Positions 47,410 through 59,564 of a stretch of DNA of 64,000 bases are shown piece after piece (the stretch's first letter is position 1; each line of letters starts with the position of its first letter). The notes under the pieces are model-generated. The model did not search any database. It saw nothing but the letters and a program-made list of their open reading frames with translations, and was not told the DNA's origin. A program made the translations under genes and the position numbers. Origin of the DNA: Adenanthera pavonina (taxonomy: Eukaryota; Streptophyta; Magnoliopsida; Fabales; Fabaceae); assembly GCA_026686845.1 (NCBI GenBank), contig JAIVEN010000012.1, positions 14,200,501 through 14,264,500 on the forward strand, read 5' to 3'.

Positions 47410-49062
47410 TGTTATATATGCTGGTTCCCAAAAGGAGGTGAATTAGGAAGATTAAAATTTTTTGCAAAAGTCAAGAGAGTGATGAAAGCAAAAGTGACAG
47501 TAAAAACAGAGTATAAAGGAATAGCAATGTAATAGCAGAAAAAGAGAAGGGAAGATACAGATGTTTAACTTGGTTAGGTCTCTCTATCTTGACCTACGTC
47601 GAGTCCCCAAGCCACCGCTTGAGATTTTCCACTATCTTTCAAGAATTCAGTGGGCTTCTTGCAATTGTCTCAGTACAACTTGATGCTCTATTCTTAGAGC
47701 TTACAATCTCACTCTTTGCACTCTAACTATGTGCTTCCCAAATCCCTTGTGATATCCCCTCACAAGAAAATCTTTCTTCCAGATGAAGATACGATTGATT
47801 ATAATGGTTGAACTCTCTAATTTAGAGTATATATGAAAGTTGAAGCACAGAGAATGAAGTATATGAGAGTAAGAGACTTTCACTTAGGAATTTGGCAGAG
47901 TTTCAGGATATACAATATAATATCGTTACCCACATCTTCAAATGAAGTTCTATTTATAAATTTATGACTTAACTATATGTTAGAGACAAGATCTAGCTGT
48001 TAGAGACGTTATCCAATGGTTACTCTGAAAAACTATCCGTTCACTAATCGCATTTAATACATCTGACACTCAAAGTTCAAATTTTTGTTGGTCATGAGAC
48101 GAATTTGGTAGAAACCGAAAGCTAAAGACTTTATTGTTGAACTTTAAAGTTTGTCTGTTATGAAGTAAAGTTTGAATTTTCATCTTTGAAAAATGTTTCT
48201 ATGTTGGAACATAAGAATTTTCAAGTTTAAAGTTCTTTTGGTAAGTGTGAACAGTTGTCCCATATTGCTATAGTGCCTTCGAAGTTCAAAATTTGGTGCC
48301 CAAAATTTGTCTATCAATGGGCAACTCAATAAGGCACAACAATTCATCTTTTCGAAGTTCAAATTTTCAAAAGCCAAAGTTCGTCTGTTAGAGAGAGCTC
48401 TTATCAGACATAGTTCAAAGTTCGAATTTATAAATATTAACATTCGTATGTCAAAAGATTATCATAACAGACTTGTAAGCTTTGGTTTTAAAATTTGAAT
48501 TTTCAAAATCAAAGTTCATCTGCTAGTGAGCTAACTTTGAAGTCTTTTTAAACTTTACTTTTAGATGAACTTTGACATATCCTCAGATGAATTTTTCATT
48601 TTTTATGAATTGTGTTTTATTAGAAATTCGAATTTTCAAAACCCAAAGTTCGTTTGTCAGAGAAGGCTCTTATCAGACTTAATCCAAAGTTCAAATTTCT
48701 GCACTCAAAGTTCATCTGTCAAAGGAATCTCTTTTCTGATTAACATATTTTCAATTCAAAATTCGAATTTCAGAAGCCAAAGTTTAAATTTTCAAAGCAA
48801 TAGATATGTTTTAAAACTTTAAATTTCATCTGTTAGTGGGTATTTTTCAAATACTCCATGAATTATCATAGAGTCATATTTTTAAAACATTCTTTTGCCA
48901 GTTCAGTCTTTTACTCAATTTAAGCATAATAAGAAATCCTATATCTACTCTTGTGCTGGTTTTTCTTGGATTTTTCCTTCTACTATCTTTTGTGCACCTT
49001 TGATATCTTCTTTCCAAACTCTAGAAGGTTGGTTTCGAATCATCAAAAAACTTGATTCAACA
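47410..49062 (-). repeat. 3' LTR of Sirevirus 2
   Basis: 1653 bases. In reverse it runs from TGTTGAATCAAG (49062) to CAGCATATATAACA (47410). Motif array, TATA (near 47955, reverse) and the GTCCCCAAGCCACCGCTTG block are all present. Confidence 0.88.
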
Positions 49063-49077
49063 TTCTCCCCCTTTTTG
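49063..49077 (-). other. Polypurine tract of Sirevirus 2
   Basis: The reverse complement reads AAAAAGGGGGAGAA immediately before the LTR start. It is the primer for plus-strand DNA synthesis and confirms the orientation and LTR boundary. Confidence 0.85.
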
Positions 49078-49329
49078 ATGATGACAAAACAACTTGTAAA
49101 CTGATTAGTACTTGGGTTTTCTTTAACAAGCTCCCCCTCAACATATGCATTATAATTCAAAAGATAAGATATTATGTCCATCAGATCAAACAGAGAGATT
49201 CATTAATCCATTTAAGGTTTTAATACAAAGATAGGACATGGCAATCATGAACTTCAGAACAAAGATTTTTCATTCATAAAACAAAAACAATCATTACAAG
49301 AAGTACCAAGCAATCCTAAGTTCTAATCA

Positions 49330-51270
49330 CTACTTCTTGGACTTGGACTTCTTGCTGTAGGTCTTTTTAGAGGGCTCTGCAGCAGACTTTCCGGTTTGCT
49401 TGCTTTCAATTTACTCGGATAACTTTTCCCCTATTTTGGGATCATCAGGAAGGTATACAAAATCAGCAGGAGGAGGGATCTGAGACACTGAAATTGCCTA
49501 AAGAGGCACAGAAACAAAGGGCAAATATGCATTAAGCTTTGGCAAAGACTCGGAAGCTTCAGAACTAAAGTCCTCATCATCAGAGAGTTCAAGAAGTTCT
49601 TGCATTTCTTACCTAGTGACAGCCAATTAAGCCCTTCGTGCCTCCGAGAGACCAAAAGCAGAAATAGGTGAGGGAGTAGGGGGATGAAAGATTTCCTCAG
49701 GCTGTAATCTTTGAGTTTGTTAAAGATCATTATGAGCAGTAGCTTCTAGATTAACATAAGGCACAATGCTCCTCTCTTCATACAGGGGAGCTTACATGAA
49801 TGGTGAGGTGGTGATGGCTGCCACCAGTTTCTCAACTTGCTCAGATTCTTTAGATGAGAGAATTGAATCTTGAGCATCTTTAGGAGTGGCCTCATGGGAG
49901 CTTGGTTCCTGAGGAACCTCTTCCTTCATTCGATAGTCCTAGGGAGGACCTGGACTTGCCTCATTACTGGAGGCCTGTGGTGTGGTCAATGTGCTAGCAG
50001 CCTCAATATCATGTACTGCTTCATCAGGTTCAGGGGAGGCTAGCACGAAAGGACTTGGAGGCTTAGGAGTAGGAGACATGACAGGCTAAGAGAATCCTGG
50101 CTGAGGTGGAGGTAATGTGAGGGAATTGTACTCCTGATGTCTTCATATGCATCAACAACCACTTTCATATTTTTGGCCAACTGATGAATCTGGTCTTGTA
50201 GATAAGCAAACTTGGCATTTTGCTCATCCCTGATGCTAAGTATGAGTGCAGACAGACTGTCATACAGCTCTGTGATCTTGGTTTGCTTGGTTCGAGTAGA
50301 GGAAGTAGATGGTATTTGAGTTTGAGGGGGCTGAGATGGAGATGGGACTGGCTAAGAAGGCTGAGGAATGGATTTTGGAGCAGCCTCAGAGGTTCCTTCT
50401 TGTTGTTGAGAGGCATCTTCATCAAAGAAAAGGTCTTCTGTCTTTCCAGCTCCCTTTTCAATTCATCTCCCATCTTTCTTTTCTATTCCCATCCTTTGCA
50501 GTTCATCTTCTTTAAAGATTTCTGTAGGCTTCCCTTTTCCTTTTTCGAGATATTGGATTCTGGCATATTGAAGTATCTTAGAGATGATTGATGCATAAGG
50601 AAGGGTGAAATCTTTCCTCTGAGCTCTTACCTTGATCATGCGTTGGAGGATGATGTGGCCCATGTTGATTAGCTTGCCACGCATGGTTGCTACCATTACA
50701 TGTGCTTCAGCCCTTATAATCAGATTGAAACTGCCTCCTTTATTGAAGATAATCTTGGACACAATATAGTGTAGGATTCTGACTTGAGCACTAAGGTCAG
50801 TAGGCTTGAGCAAACTTAGAGGCGGATTGTTCTCTTTTCTTCTGAACAGAGTGTTCAGAATTGTGCTTTCCCTGTAGTTCAGGAAAGGCCCTCCTTCTTC
50901 ATGTGTAATTTTAGCCTCATCCATGTACCTTGAGGCAGTAATGTTAATTTTCAAGCCATCTTACCCTGGAATTTCTAAAACCTCATTGAAGGTCTCATCT
51001 ATTAGCCAGATGGTCCTTGATCTCAGATTTACTTCCCACTTTTTCTTCTTGCTATTGAATTATAGAGAGGTATACCAGGTTTTGACTACCTTATCATCAT
51101 ATATTTCCAGTATTTCTAACAAATTTTTATATCTTATCATCCAAAAGTCCGGTATCAAAGTTGTTAGAAATCAAGAATTCTTCCAAATTTATGCAGTGAG
51201 GCTTGATTACCTTTTTGCTGACAAATTTGGTAGTGTATTGTCCCAGAATATGCGCATTGATCCATAATGG
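49330..51270 (-). pseudogene. Sirevirus 2 env-like gene, C-terminal part
   Basis: Third gene of a Sirevirus; function unknown. Reading leftwards from 51270: TKFVSKKVIKP, WEVNLRSRTIWLIDETFNEV, then an open 163-codon part (50954-50463) with YRESTILNTLFRRKENNPP, LHYIVSKIIFNKGGSFN and AEAHVMVATMRGKLINMGH. This pattern matches the putative plant transposon protein domain (Transposase_32 type). A Pro/Ser/Gln-rich stretch, a short coiled coil (about 50250-50140) and a Lys/Ser-rich tail ending SKKSKSKK at the stop 49330-49332 follow. Several frame changes and stops are present (near 51130, 51063, 50964, 50463 and 49800). The upstream part is cut by the LTR fragment at 51281. Confidence 0.65.
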
Positions 51271-51280
51271 TAGTGTGGTT

Positions 51281-53170
51281 TGTAACACCTTATATTAGGG
51301 TCCATTTCCCATGTATTAGATCATTTTAGATGCCTTTCATTATGGTTTAGAGATTAAAATCATAATATAATAAAAATAGAATTTTTCAAAATTCGGGGTA
51401 CTGTTCATTTGGCAATTTCCCTTTTACCCGATGAACGTTGAAAATTCATAACTAAATCTAGAAAATTCATCTTGAGGTGATTCAAGCCTATAAAATTTTA
51501 TTAAATTCAGATCTACATGGAAAAAAATATAAAACAGTAACTTTATTGGGCCAATTTGTACAATAATTTCATGGACATTTACTGTCATTTGGTCATTCTT
51601 CTATCATCCAGTTTTCTGGCCTCAACTTTGAAAAATCATATTTCATCTATTATGTTCCGAATTATGCACACTCTAAGTCATTTGAAAGATATATATGTAT
51701 ACTTATAGAAATATTTTTCTTATACATTTATTTCACTTACACAGGGCATAACTTTATTTTAAATCACGAAGGGTCAAAATCCAACTCCTACTAGAACAGT
51801 TTGGGGAAAACTTACATATCTCTTGTTCTGTAATTCCAATCACCCCAAATCAGTGGCATATGTATCTTAAGACCTAGATATATTTATACATATAAACCAA
51901 TAAATTTTTTGGAGCTCTATACAATTTTATATTACCCTTTGAAATTTCTAGTTCAGTTTTCAGTTTTCCCATTCTTGCCTTGTTCTGAACCTTAAATTTT
52001 AAAAATCACCATTAATTGTATATAACTCCAAATGGTGTGAATTAGGTTTCATATTAATGCTTGAGATTCCCTCTATCTTGTATAAAAATCCTATAAACCT
52101 AACCTCACATTACATGCAGAAAAAGGGTGAATAAAGCAAACACATTAGGAAAATGCCATGTTTCAATCTATATTGTAATTTCTGGCCAAAACCCATGTAA
52201 ATGAACTTATTTTGCCATGAAACTCGGTAGTATATAACTTCATATCCCATATCTAGAACTGGAAATTTTCATACATTTTCTATGACATTAACATATTATT
52301 CACTATTTTAAAATTTCACCCAAAACAAGGCACAAATAACCATTCACATTATAACACAATAGCTTGCAACATTATTTCCTTCTTCATGCCTTTTGCTCCC
52401 TAGCATGGTTAGTCATTGAAGGGGGGTGAGATTCAAAGAATCTTAGTAGCATTATCTAGTCATACACATATATTATCACATTTCACATAGAACTTCAAGC
52501 AAACTCATCAATTCATATAATGCCATAATAGTTTTATAAAAATTTTGGAAAAGTTTCATTTTATAAATTGGGCATTTTGAAGCTTCAAGCCCCTTTAAAC
52601 TACTCATCCAACAATCAATAAATATCACAAAATATTAATCATGGCATCAAACAAGTCATAGAGTTCATGAACATTCGTAAGACAATATAATGCATATAAT
52701 AGAAAAAAAATGCTACCTTTATGTATTCCCTTCCTTGCAAACTTTGTACACCTATTCCTTGGCTTGCTTAAGCTTCGTTGAACCTATACATATCATCATT
52801 TAATCTATTTAGCTATTGATTTTCGAAATTATACAATACCATACACACTAAACCCTAAATTTTTCACTTAGTTTTCCTTTGATATTTCTTTATATAACAC
52901 ACTTGTTCTTAAGGTTTTGGACCTTGGAGAATCCTTTTTTGGCATAAAAAACATGAAATTACAACTCTAAATTGATGCTCTGTTCTGACCAAAAATCTTG
53001 GAGAAAGAAGGAAAGATTATTTACTTTGCAATACAACAAACTACTCCATGAAATCATGTTCTCTTGACTAGTTGATGATTTCTCCTAAGTTTATTGCATC
53101 AAAATCCATTCCTTGCTTCCTCTAGGATTTGGCCAAAATATTAATATGGAAAGGGGAAGGGGAAGACTCC
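51281..53170 (-). repeat. Family E LTR fragment, inverted
   Basis: Begins TGTAACACCTTATATTAGG, the reverse of the family E end (AAGGTGTTATA type), with CCCATGTATTAG matching copy 1. Low similarity continues to about 53170, including AATTTCACC and CTTGGAGAAAG stretches. The opposite terminus (reverse of TGTAACATCC) is missing, so it is truncated. It lies inside Sirevirus 2. No gene. Confidence 0.6.
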
Positions 53171-53205
53171 AAGAAACCAAGGTTAACTAAATAGATTTAG
53201 TTCAT

Positions 53206-54053
53206 GACCTATGTCGAGTCCCCAAGCCAGCACTTGAGATTTTTCACTATCTTGCAAGAATTCAGTGGGCTTCTTGCAATTGTCTCAGTACAACTTGATG
53301 CTCTGTTCTTAGAGCTTACAATCTCACTCTTTGCACTCTTGCTAAGTGCTTCCCAAATCCGTTGTGATTTCCCCTCACAATAAAATCTTTCTTCCAGATG
53401 AAGATAAGATTAATTACATTGGTTGAACTCTCTAATTTACAGTGTATATGAAAGTTGAAGTACAGAGAATAAAGTATGTGAGAGTAAGAGACTTTAACTT
53501 AAGAATTTGGCAGAGTTTCAGTATATACAATGTAAAATCGTTACCCACATCTTCAAATGAAGTTTTATTTATAGATTTATGTCTTAACTATACGTTAGAG
53601 ACAAGATCTAGCTGTTAGAGATATTATCCAATGATTACTCTGAATAGCTATTCATTCACCAACCGCCTTTAATGCATCTGACACTCAAAGTTTTGATTTT
53701 TGATTAGTTAACAGACGAATTTCACAAAGACCGAAAGCTAAAGACTTTAATGTTGAACTTCAAAGTTCATATGTTATGGAGCAATGTTTGAATTTTCATC
53801 TTTGAAAAATGTTTCTATATTGGAACATACAAATTTTCAAGTTTAAAGTTCTTCTGGTAAGTGTGAACAGTTGTCCCATATTGCTACAGTACTTAAGTCT
53901 TTTACTTAATTTAAACATAATAAGAAATCCTATATCTAATCTTGTGCTAGTTTTTCTTGGATTTTTGCACCTGAGATCTTTTGTGCACCTTTGATATCTT
54001 CTTTCCAAGTTCTAGAAGGTTGGTTTGGAATCATCAAAACACTTGATTTAGCA
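53206..54053 (-). repeat. 5' LTR of Sirevirus 2, internally deleted
   Basis: In reverse it starts TGCTAAATCAAGTGTTTTGA (54053). At about 53890 it jumps past most of the motif array compared with 47410-49062, losing roughly 600 bases. It ends near 53206 within the GTCCCCAAGCCAGCACTTG block, so its last bases and the primer site are gone. Confidence 0.75.
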
Positions 54054-54187
54054 TAATTAATTGAAATTGTGATGTCCAATGTTTGATCACTTTTAATTGA
54101 AGTCCATGTAGAAACGATACTCACTCATCACTTTACTATTACCTCAGCCCATACGTTTGCAGTATAGCCCGGTGGTGAACAAGTTTT
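54054..54187 (+). repeat. Athila 5' LTR, right end
   Basis: Short LTR remainder after the Sirevirus insertion, ending near GCAGTATAGCCCGGTGG just before the primer site. Confidence 0.5.
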
Positions 54188-54205
54188 AGGCACCGTGGCC
54201 GGGGA
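54188..54205 (+). other. Primer binding site, tRNA-Asp type
   Basis: AGGCACCGTGGCCGGGGA, preceded by CAAGTTTT. It is the Athila/Tat-type primer site with about three changes from the usual form, and fixes the strand and start of the internal region. Confidence 0.8.
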
Positions 54206-54378
54206 CTTAGCATCAAAATTTCTTTGGTCAACCTTAGACTAGTGTTAGTAGATTAAGTTTGAGTTTATAGATAGGAAAATAGATACTTTGTGTAATTTAG
54301 ATTCATATACTTTTTATTTTTGTTATTAGCTTGATACTTGTTTGTTGTTTTTGGTTTGTAGCTACCAATCTCACATGC

Positions 54379-55960
54379 ATGCAAGGCTTGGATCCTGATA
54401 GATTTGAAGTGGTTCTGGAGGGTGAAAACATCTTTGAAGGAGCCACTCCTAATACTCCTGAGCCACTCCTATCATTCTAGTATCCGCATGCCGGATATCC
54501 AAGCTCAAAATTTTGAAGTTAAGCAAATGATGCTACAGTTGCTACAAATGAATGGGAAATTTGGTGGAACATATTTGAAGGATCCCAATGCTCATTCGAC
54601 TACTTTTATGGAGGTGTGTGACTCATTCAAGCAAAATGATATTTCTAAGGATGCTTTGAGATTAAGGCTCTTTCCCTTGTCATTGAAAGATAATGCAAAG
54701 GCATGGCTTAATTCCCTTCAAGAGTAATATGTTGATACTGGGGATGAGTTAGCAAGAAGATTCAGAGCAAGGTACTTTCCTTGGGGTCATAAAACCTTTC
54801 TTCGTGGTAAACTTCTATCCTTTGAGCAAGAATTGGGTGAACTCTTCTATGAAGCTTAGGAGCGATTTAAAGATAAATTGAAGCAATGCCCTAGTCACAC
54901 ACAGCAAAAATGGGTGTTACTGGAAGCTTTTTGGATTGGTCTTGATGATGATTCCTTGAATATGCTAGATGCAGCATCTAATGGGACTATTGGAAGCATG
55001 ACAGTTAATGAGCTCTACAAATTGTATGAGAATCTTGTTACAAACACAATGCAAAAGGCCAATAGAAGGAGAACCATGAAGAAGAAGGATGATTCACAGG
55101 CCTCTACCTTTACTAATGACATTCTAGATCATTTAAATGCTTTGAATTGGAGGTTTAACAATTTGGAGATGCAAGTAAGAAGAGGAAATGTTGTGGGGGT
55201 AAATTACATTCAATCTCTCATGGGTTGTTAACAATGCGAGGAAGGGCGTATCACGGAGCAATGCCCTTATGCTATGTAGAATGTGAACTACTTGAACAAC
55301 TTTCAAAGAAGGCCAAACAATCCGCAAAACAATTCTTTTTTACAAACTTATAATCCGGGGTGGTGAAATTACCCTAACTTCTCTTGGAGTCAAAGACAAA
55401 AAGTGAATCAACCTTCATCATCCGGTGTATGACCTAACCATCCTCCCAGTTTCCAACTTCAAGCTAGGCAAATTCTAATTAAGGAGGAAGAATCAAAAAT
55501 GGAGAAAATGTTGTCTCAAATTCTAGCCAACCAAGAAACTGCAAGAGCGGAGACTAAGGCTACTTTTGTAATTCATGAGACGAAAATCAAATATCTTGAA
55601 GTGCAAATGGGTACTATGGCCTCTCAATTGAATGCTTTGCAAAAAAGTGGGTTGCCAAGTGACACAATTCCTAATCCTAGGAGAGAGGGAAGGAAGAATG
55701 TAAGGTAGTTACCTTCAGGAGTGGTAAACAATTGCCTGAAGTCATTGATCCTAGAGTGAATTATGGAGGCAATGAGAAAGTGGCTGCTCAAGAGGAGGAG
55801 AGTGAAAAAGAAGAAGTTGAAAAATAGTGAGGAAAAGAATGACACTAAGGGAGATAAAAGAGCGGTAGAGAGAAAAGATGAGAAAAAGGGTGACAAAATG
55901 AGTGGAGAGAAAAGAAAGCAAGAAGAGATCATCCAAAAAGTGACACCTCGTTTACCATTC
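54379..55960 (+). pseudogene. gag: Athila gag
   Basis: Capsid-type protein. A start-like ATG at 54379 (MQGLDPDRFE) is out of frame with the main frame, which is readable from about 54500. Retrotrans_gag features are LQMNGKFGGTYLKDPNAHST, LRLRLFPLSLKDNAKAWLNS, RFRARYFPWGHKTFLRGKLL and ERFKDKLKQCPSH. A broken zinc-knuckle-like CEEGRITEQCP (near 55235) and NPGWXNYPNFSW (X is a TGA) follow, then coiled-coil and Lys/Glu-rich stretches (55763-55940). One frame persists from 54404 through the protease, with stops at 54725, 54857, 55229, near 55276 and 55364, 55706 and others. Confidence 0.8.
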
Positions 55961-56460
55961 CCTCGAAGGTTCAAGATGTAGAAAGAAGATAAGCAATTCA
56001 AGAAAATCTTAGATATCTTCAAGCAGCTACATATTAATCTTCCTCTAACTGATGCTTTAGAGCAAATGCCTGCATATGTGAAGTTCTTGAAAGATATGTT
56101 GTCCAAAAAGAGAAGATTCCATGAGTTTGAAATAGTAGCCTTGAGCAAAAGTTGCACCGATATCATCAAGAATTTACCACAAAAGTTGAGTGATTCAGGT
56201 AGCTTTGGGGTTCCATGTGAAATGGGTAAAATGACCATCAAGAAGGCTTCATGTGATTTGGGCTCCGGTGTGAATCTCTTGCCTTTTTCTGTCTTCAAGA
56301 AAATGCAATTGGGTGAGGCAAGACCAACCACTGTGACTTTGCAATTGGTGGATAGGAGCTTGGTTTATCCAAAGGGGATCATTGAGGATGTGCTTATGAG
56401 AGTGGGTAACTTCATCTTCCCGCAGATTTCATCATTCTAGATTGTGCAGTATATCAGGAG
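55961..56460 (+). pseudogene. pol: Athila protease region
   Basis: Aspartic protease portion of the polyprotein in the same frame as gag. LPLTDALEQMPAYVKFLKD precedes IKKASCDLGSGVNLLPFSVF, where Asp-Leu-Gly (near 56257) is the active-site position, and then VTLQLVDRSLVYPKGIIEDV. A stop at 55979 opens the segment. A frame change near 56437 (after NFIFPQ) shifts to the frame of the next domain. Confidence 0.78.
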
Positions 56461-57702
56461 ATGCCCCTCATTTTAAGTTGTCCTTTCTTAGCCACTAGTA
56501 GAGCCCTCATTGATGTGGAAAAGTGTGAGATTACATGGAGATTTGGTGAAGAAAAGTTGACATTTAACATGTTCAAGGCCATTAAGGCACCTAATGAACT
56601 AGAGGAATGTTGCTTTACTGACATCATTGATCAAGTGGTACATGAGGAATTCCACAAGTCAATCACGCAAGACCCTTTGGAAGCTCTCTTAATTGGGTGT
56701 AAAATGGAGGGAGAAGAATTTGAAGAATGTTTGGCTTTGATGAATGCTTCCCTGACCATCTCTAAAAGTCACATTGCATTTGAGGCTTTGGATGCTACTT
56801 CTCTTGAAAAACGTTCTTTGAAGCCATCTCTTGTTAAGCCATCCACTCTTGAGTTAAAAGCACTCCCAACTTACTTGAAATATGTTTATTTCGGAGGAGA
56901 CAATACATTACCAGTCATAATTGCTTCTGATTTGAATGAAGATCAAGAGAGTCAACTTTTGAATGTCTTAAAGGCATATCAGCAGGCCATTGGGAGGACC
57001 ATTGCAGATATAAAGAGGATTAGTCCATTAATCTATATGCACAAAATTTTCTTAGAGGATAACCACAAAACCTTCATCGAGCACCAATGAAGGTTGAATC
57101 CCATCATGAAGGATGTGGTGAAGAAGAAATTCTGAAGTAGTTAGATGCATGGATTGTATATCCTATCTCGGATAGTTCTTGGGTGAGCCCAGTCCAATGT
57201 GTTCCTAAAAAGGGGGGCATGACTGTGGTAGTTACCACCCACAATGAACTTATTCTTACTCGCACTGTCACTGGTTGGAAAGTGTGCATGGACCATCGCA
57301 AGCTAAATGTCGCCACATGGCAAAATCACTTTCCCCTACCTTTCATTAATCAAATGCCTGATAGATTAGCTAGCAAGGACATCTTCTACTTTTTGGATGG
57401 CTATTTGGGGTATAATCAAGTTGCCATTACTCCAGAGGACCAAAAAAAGACCACTTTCACTTGTCCTTATGGCACCTTTGCATTTAGGAGGATTCCCTTT
57501 AGTTTGTGTAATGCATCGGCAACTTTGCAAAGTTGTATAATGTCCATATTCTCAGATATGATTGAAAAGACCATGGAGGTATTTATGGATGATTTCTCAG
57601 TGTTCGGGAAATCTTTTGAGGAATGCCTTTACAATCTTGCGGATGTCTTAAAACGATGTGAAGAAACCAATCTTGTGCTCAATTGGGAGAAATGTCATTT
57701 CT
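56461..57702 (+). pseudogene. pol: Athila reverse transcriptase, interrupted
   Basis: RVT_1 domain. A linker with LKALPTYLKYVYFGGDNTLP is followed by RTIADIKRISPLIYMHKIFL, WVSPVQCVPKKGGMTVV, TRTVTGWKVCMDHRKLN, HFPLPFINQM, KKTTFTCPYGTFAFRRIPFS and the catalytic FMDD (57582-57593). It ends at LVLNWEKCHF exactly where the Sirevirus solo LTR starts (57703). Stops lie at 57088 and near 57133, with a frame change between about 57120 and 57150. The rest of the domain resumes at 59565. Confidence 0.88.
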
Positions 57703-59559
57703 GTTGAATCAAGAGTTTTGATGATTCCAAACCAACATTCAAGAGCTTGGATTGAAGATATCAAAGGAGATCAAAGCTGTCTCAAGTGAGGATTTTCTGA
57801 GTTCTTGGTATTAGATCTTTTGTAGGATCCTTAGTTTTTGTTATGACTGGGTAAAAGATTTTGATTTGAAGAAAAGATGTTTTCAAACTTTGATTTTATG
57901 TTAAATCTTTAAATATCTGAAAAACACCCACAAACAGACGAAGGTTGAAAGTTTAAGCTAAACTGTCAAGTTGAAAATTCGAACTTTGCCTTTGGAAATT
58001 CGAATTTTGAGCTAAAACTGAATAAGTCTGAATAGATGGCTCTCTGTCAGACGAATTTTGGTTGTTCAAAATTCGAATTTTCATCTAGTCTGAAAGAGGC
58101 CTTTTGGTAACAGACGAACTTCACACTTTCAAAATTCGAATTTCAAGTAAAATGAAGTTTGTAAAAACCAAAGAAATTCGTCTGAAATTATGATAAAGTG
58201 CATCTGAAATCAAAATGAAATTGAGTTTGATAAATGCTCTCTGACAGACGAATTTTGAACTTCCAACATTCGAATTTTCATATAAGTCTGAAAGATGCCT
58301 CTTTGCAACAAACGAACTTTGAGTCTTCAAAATTCGAATTTCAAACAAAACAAAAATTGAGAAAATAGAAGAAATTCGTCTGAAACTATGTTAAAGTTCA
58401 TCTGAGATCAAGAATGATTTAAGTTTCAAAACTGCTCTCTGACAGACGAACTTTGAACATTAAAATTCAAATTTCAGAAGCTAAGTTCTTGAGTCTGTTG
58501 AAATGAAATATTGACATACGAATGATGTGAACTTGCAACATTCGAATGATGAAGTTAGTCTGAAAAGTGTCTCTCTAACAGACGAACTTTACTCTTCAAC
58601 ATTCGAATTTCGAAGAAAATGAACTACTGTGCCTCCTTTTCACGTACTGAGAACAGACGAATTTTGGGCTTCCAAAATTTGAATTTCGAGGGCACTGTAG
58701 AAAATTAAAAACACTGTTCACACTTGAACGAAAAACTTTCTTCTTGAAAATTCGTATGTCACATTGTGAAAATATTTTGTAAGTTTCAAAATTCGAATTT
58801 CACTTCATGAACAGACGAACTTCGTACTGTAACGTTGGAAGCTTTAATCTTCGGTTCCTTCGAAATTCGTCTGTTGGCCAACCAAAATTTGAATTTCAGT
58901 ATGTCAGAAACATTAAATGCGGTTGGTAAACGGATAGTTTTTCAGAGTAACCGTTGGATAACTTCCCCAATGGATAGATTTAGTCTCTAACGGATATTTG
59001 AGACCTAAATCTATAAATACAACATCATTTGAAGGTGTGGGTAACGAATCAAACTAATATACACCGAATTTCTGCTGAATCTTTTCTCAAAAGCTTTTAC
59101 CCTCTCAACTTCTATACTTGTACTTAAACTTTCATATCTACTCTTTTCAAGAGAGTTATTTCATTGTAATCAATCTACTCTTCATCTTGGAGATAGATTT
59201 ACTTGTGAGGGGTATTCACAAGGGGAGTGGGAAGCACATAGTGAAAGTGCTTGGAGAGTGTGAGAGAGCTCAGAAACAGAGCATACTCATGTAATGTGGC
59301 TTTAGCAAGAAGCCCACTGAAATTCTTGCTGTATAGTGGATAAATCTCAAGAAGTGTCTTGGGGACTAGATGTAGGTCAAGAGAATAGACCGAACCAGGA
59401 TAAATCACTGAGTTCTCTTTTCTTTATCTCTACCTTTCACCGTGCTCTGTTTTACGCATTGTTTTCATTATACTGTGATATCTTCACTAACTTCACTTTG
59501 TGCAGAAAAATCTCAGACTTCCAATTCACCCCCCTCTTGGGAAGTCAGTCTTGCTAACA
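57703..59559 (+). mobile_element. Sirevirus solo LTR inside Athila pol
   Basis: 1857 bases from TGTTGAATCAAG to CTTGCTAACA, flanked by ATTTC on both sides (57698-57702 and 59560-59564), a perfect target duplication. TTCGAA and AGACGAAC motifs are better preserved than in the other copies, with at least eight AATTCGAATTT-type palindromes, so it may be the youngest. TATA near 59010. No internal genes. Confidence 0.92.
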
Positions 59560-59564
59560 ATTTC

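Larger units (their letters stand above)
47410..54053 (-). mobile_element. Sirevirus 2, inverted, with gag-pol lost
   Basis: Flanked by CAATT (47405-47409) and TAATT (54054-54058), a target duplication with one C/T change. On the minus strand: a damaged 5' LTR (54053-53206), a family E LTR fragment (53170-51281), the C-terminal part of an env-like gene (51270-49330), a 3' non-coding part, a polypurine tract and a full 3' LTR (49062-47410). Primer site, gag and pol are absent. Confidence 0.8.

Noticed and set aside
50220..50591. Plus-strand 123-codon open frame
   Set aside because: Antisense shadow of the Sirevirus 2 env-like gene.
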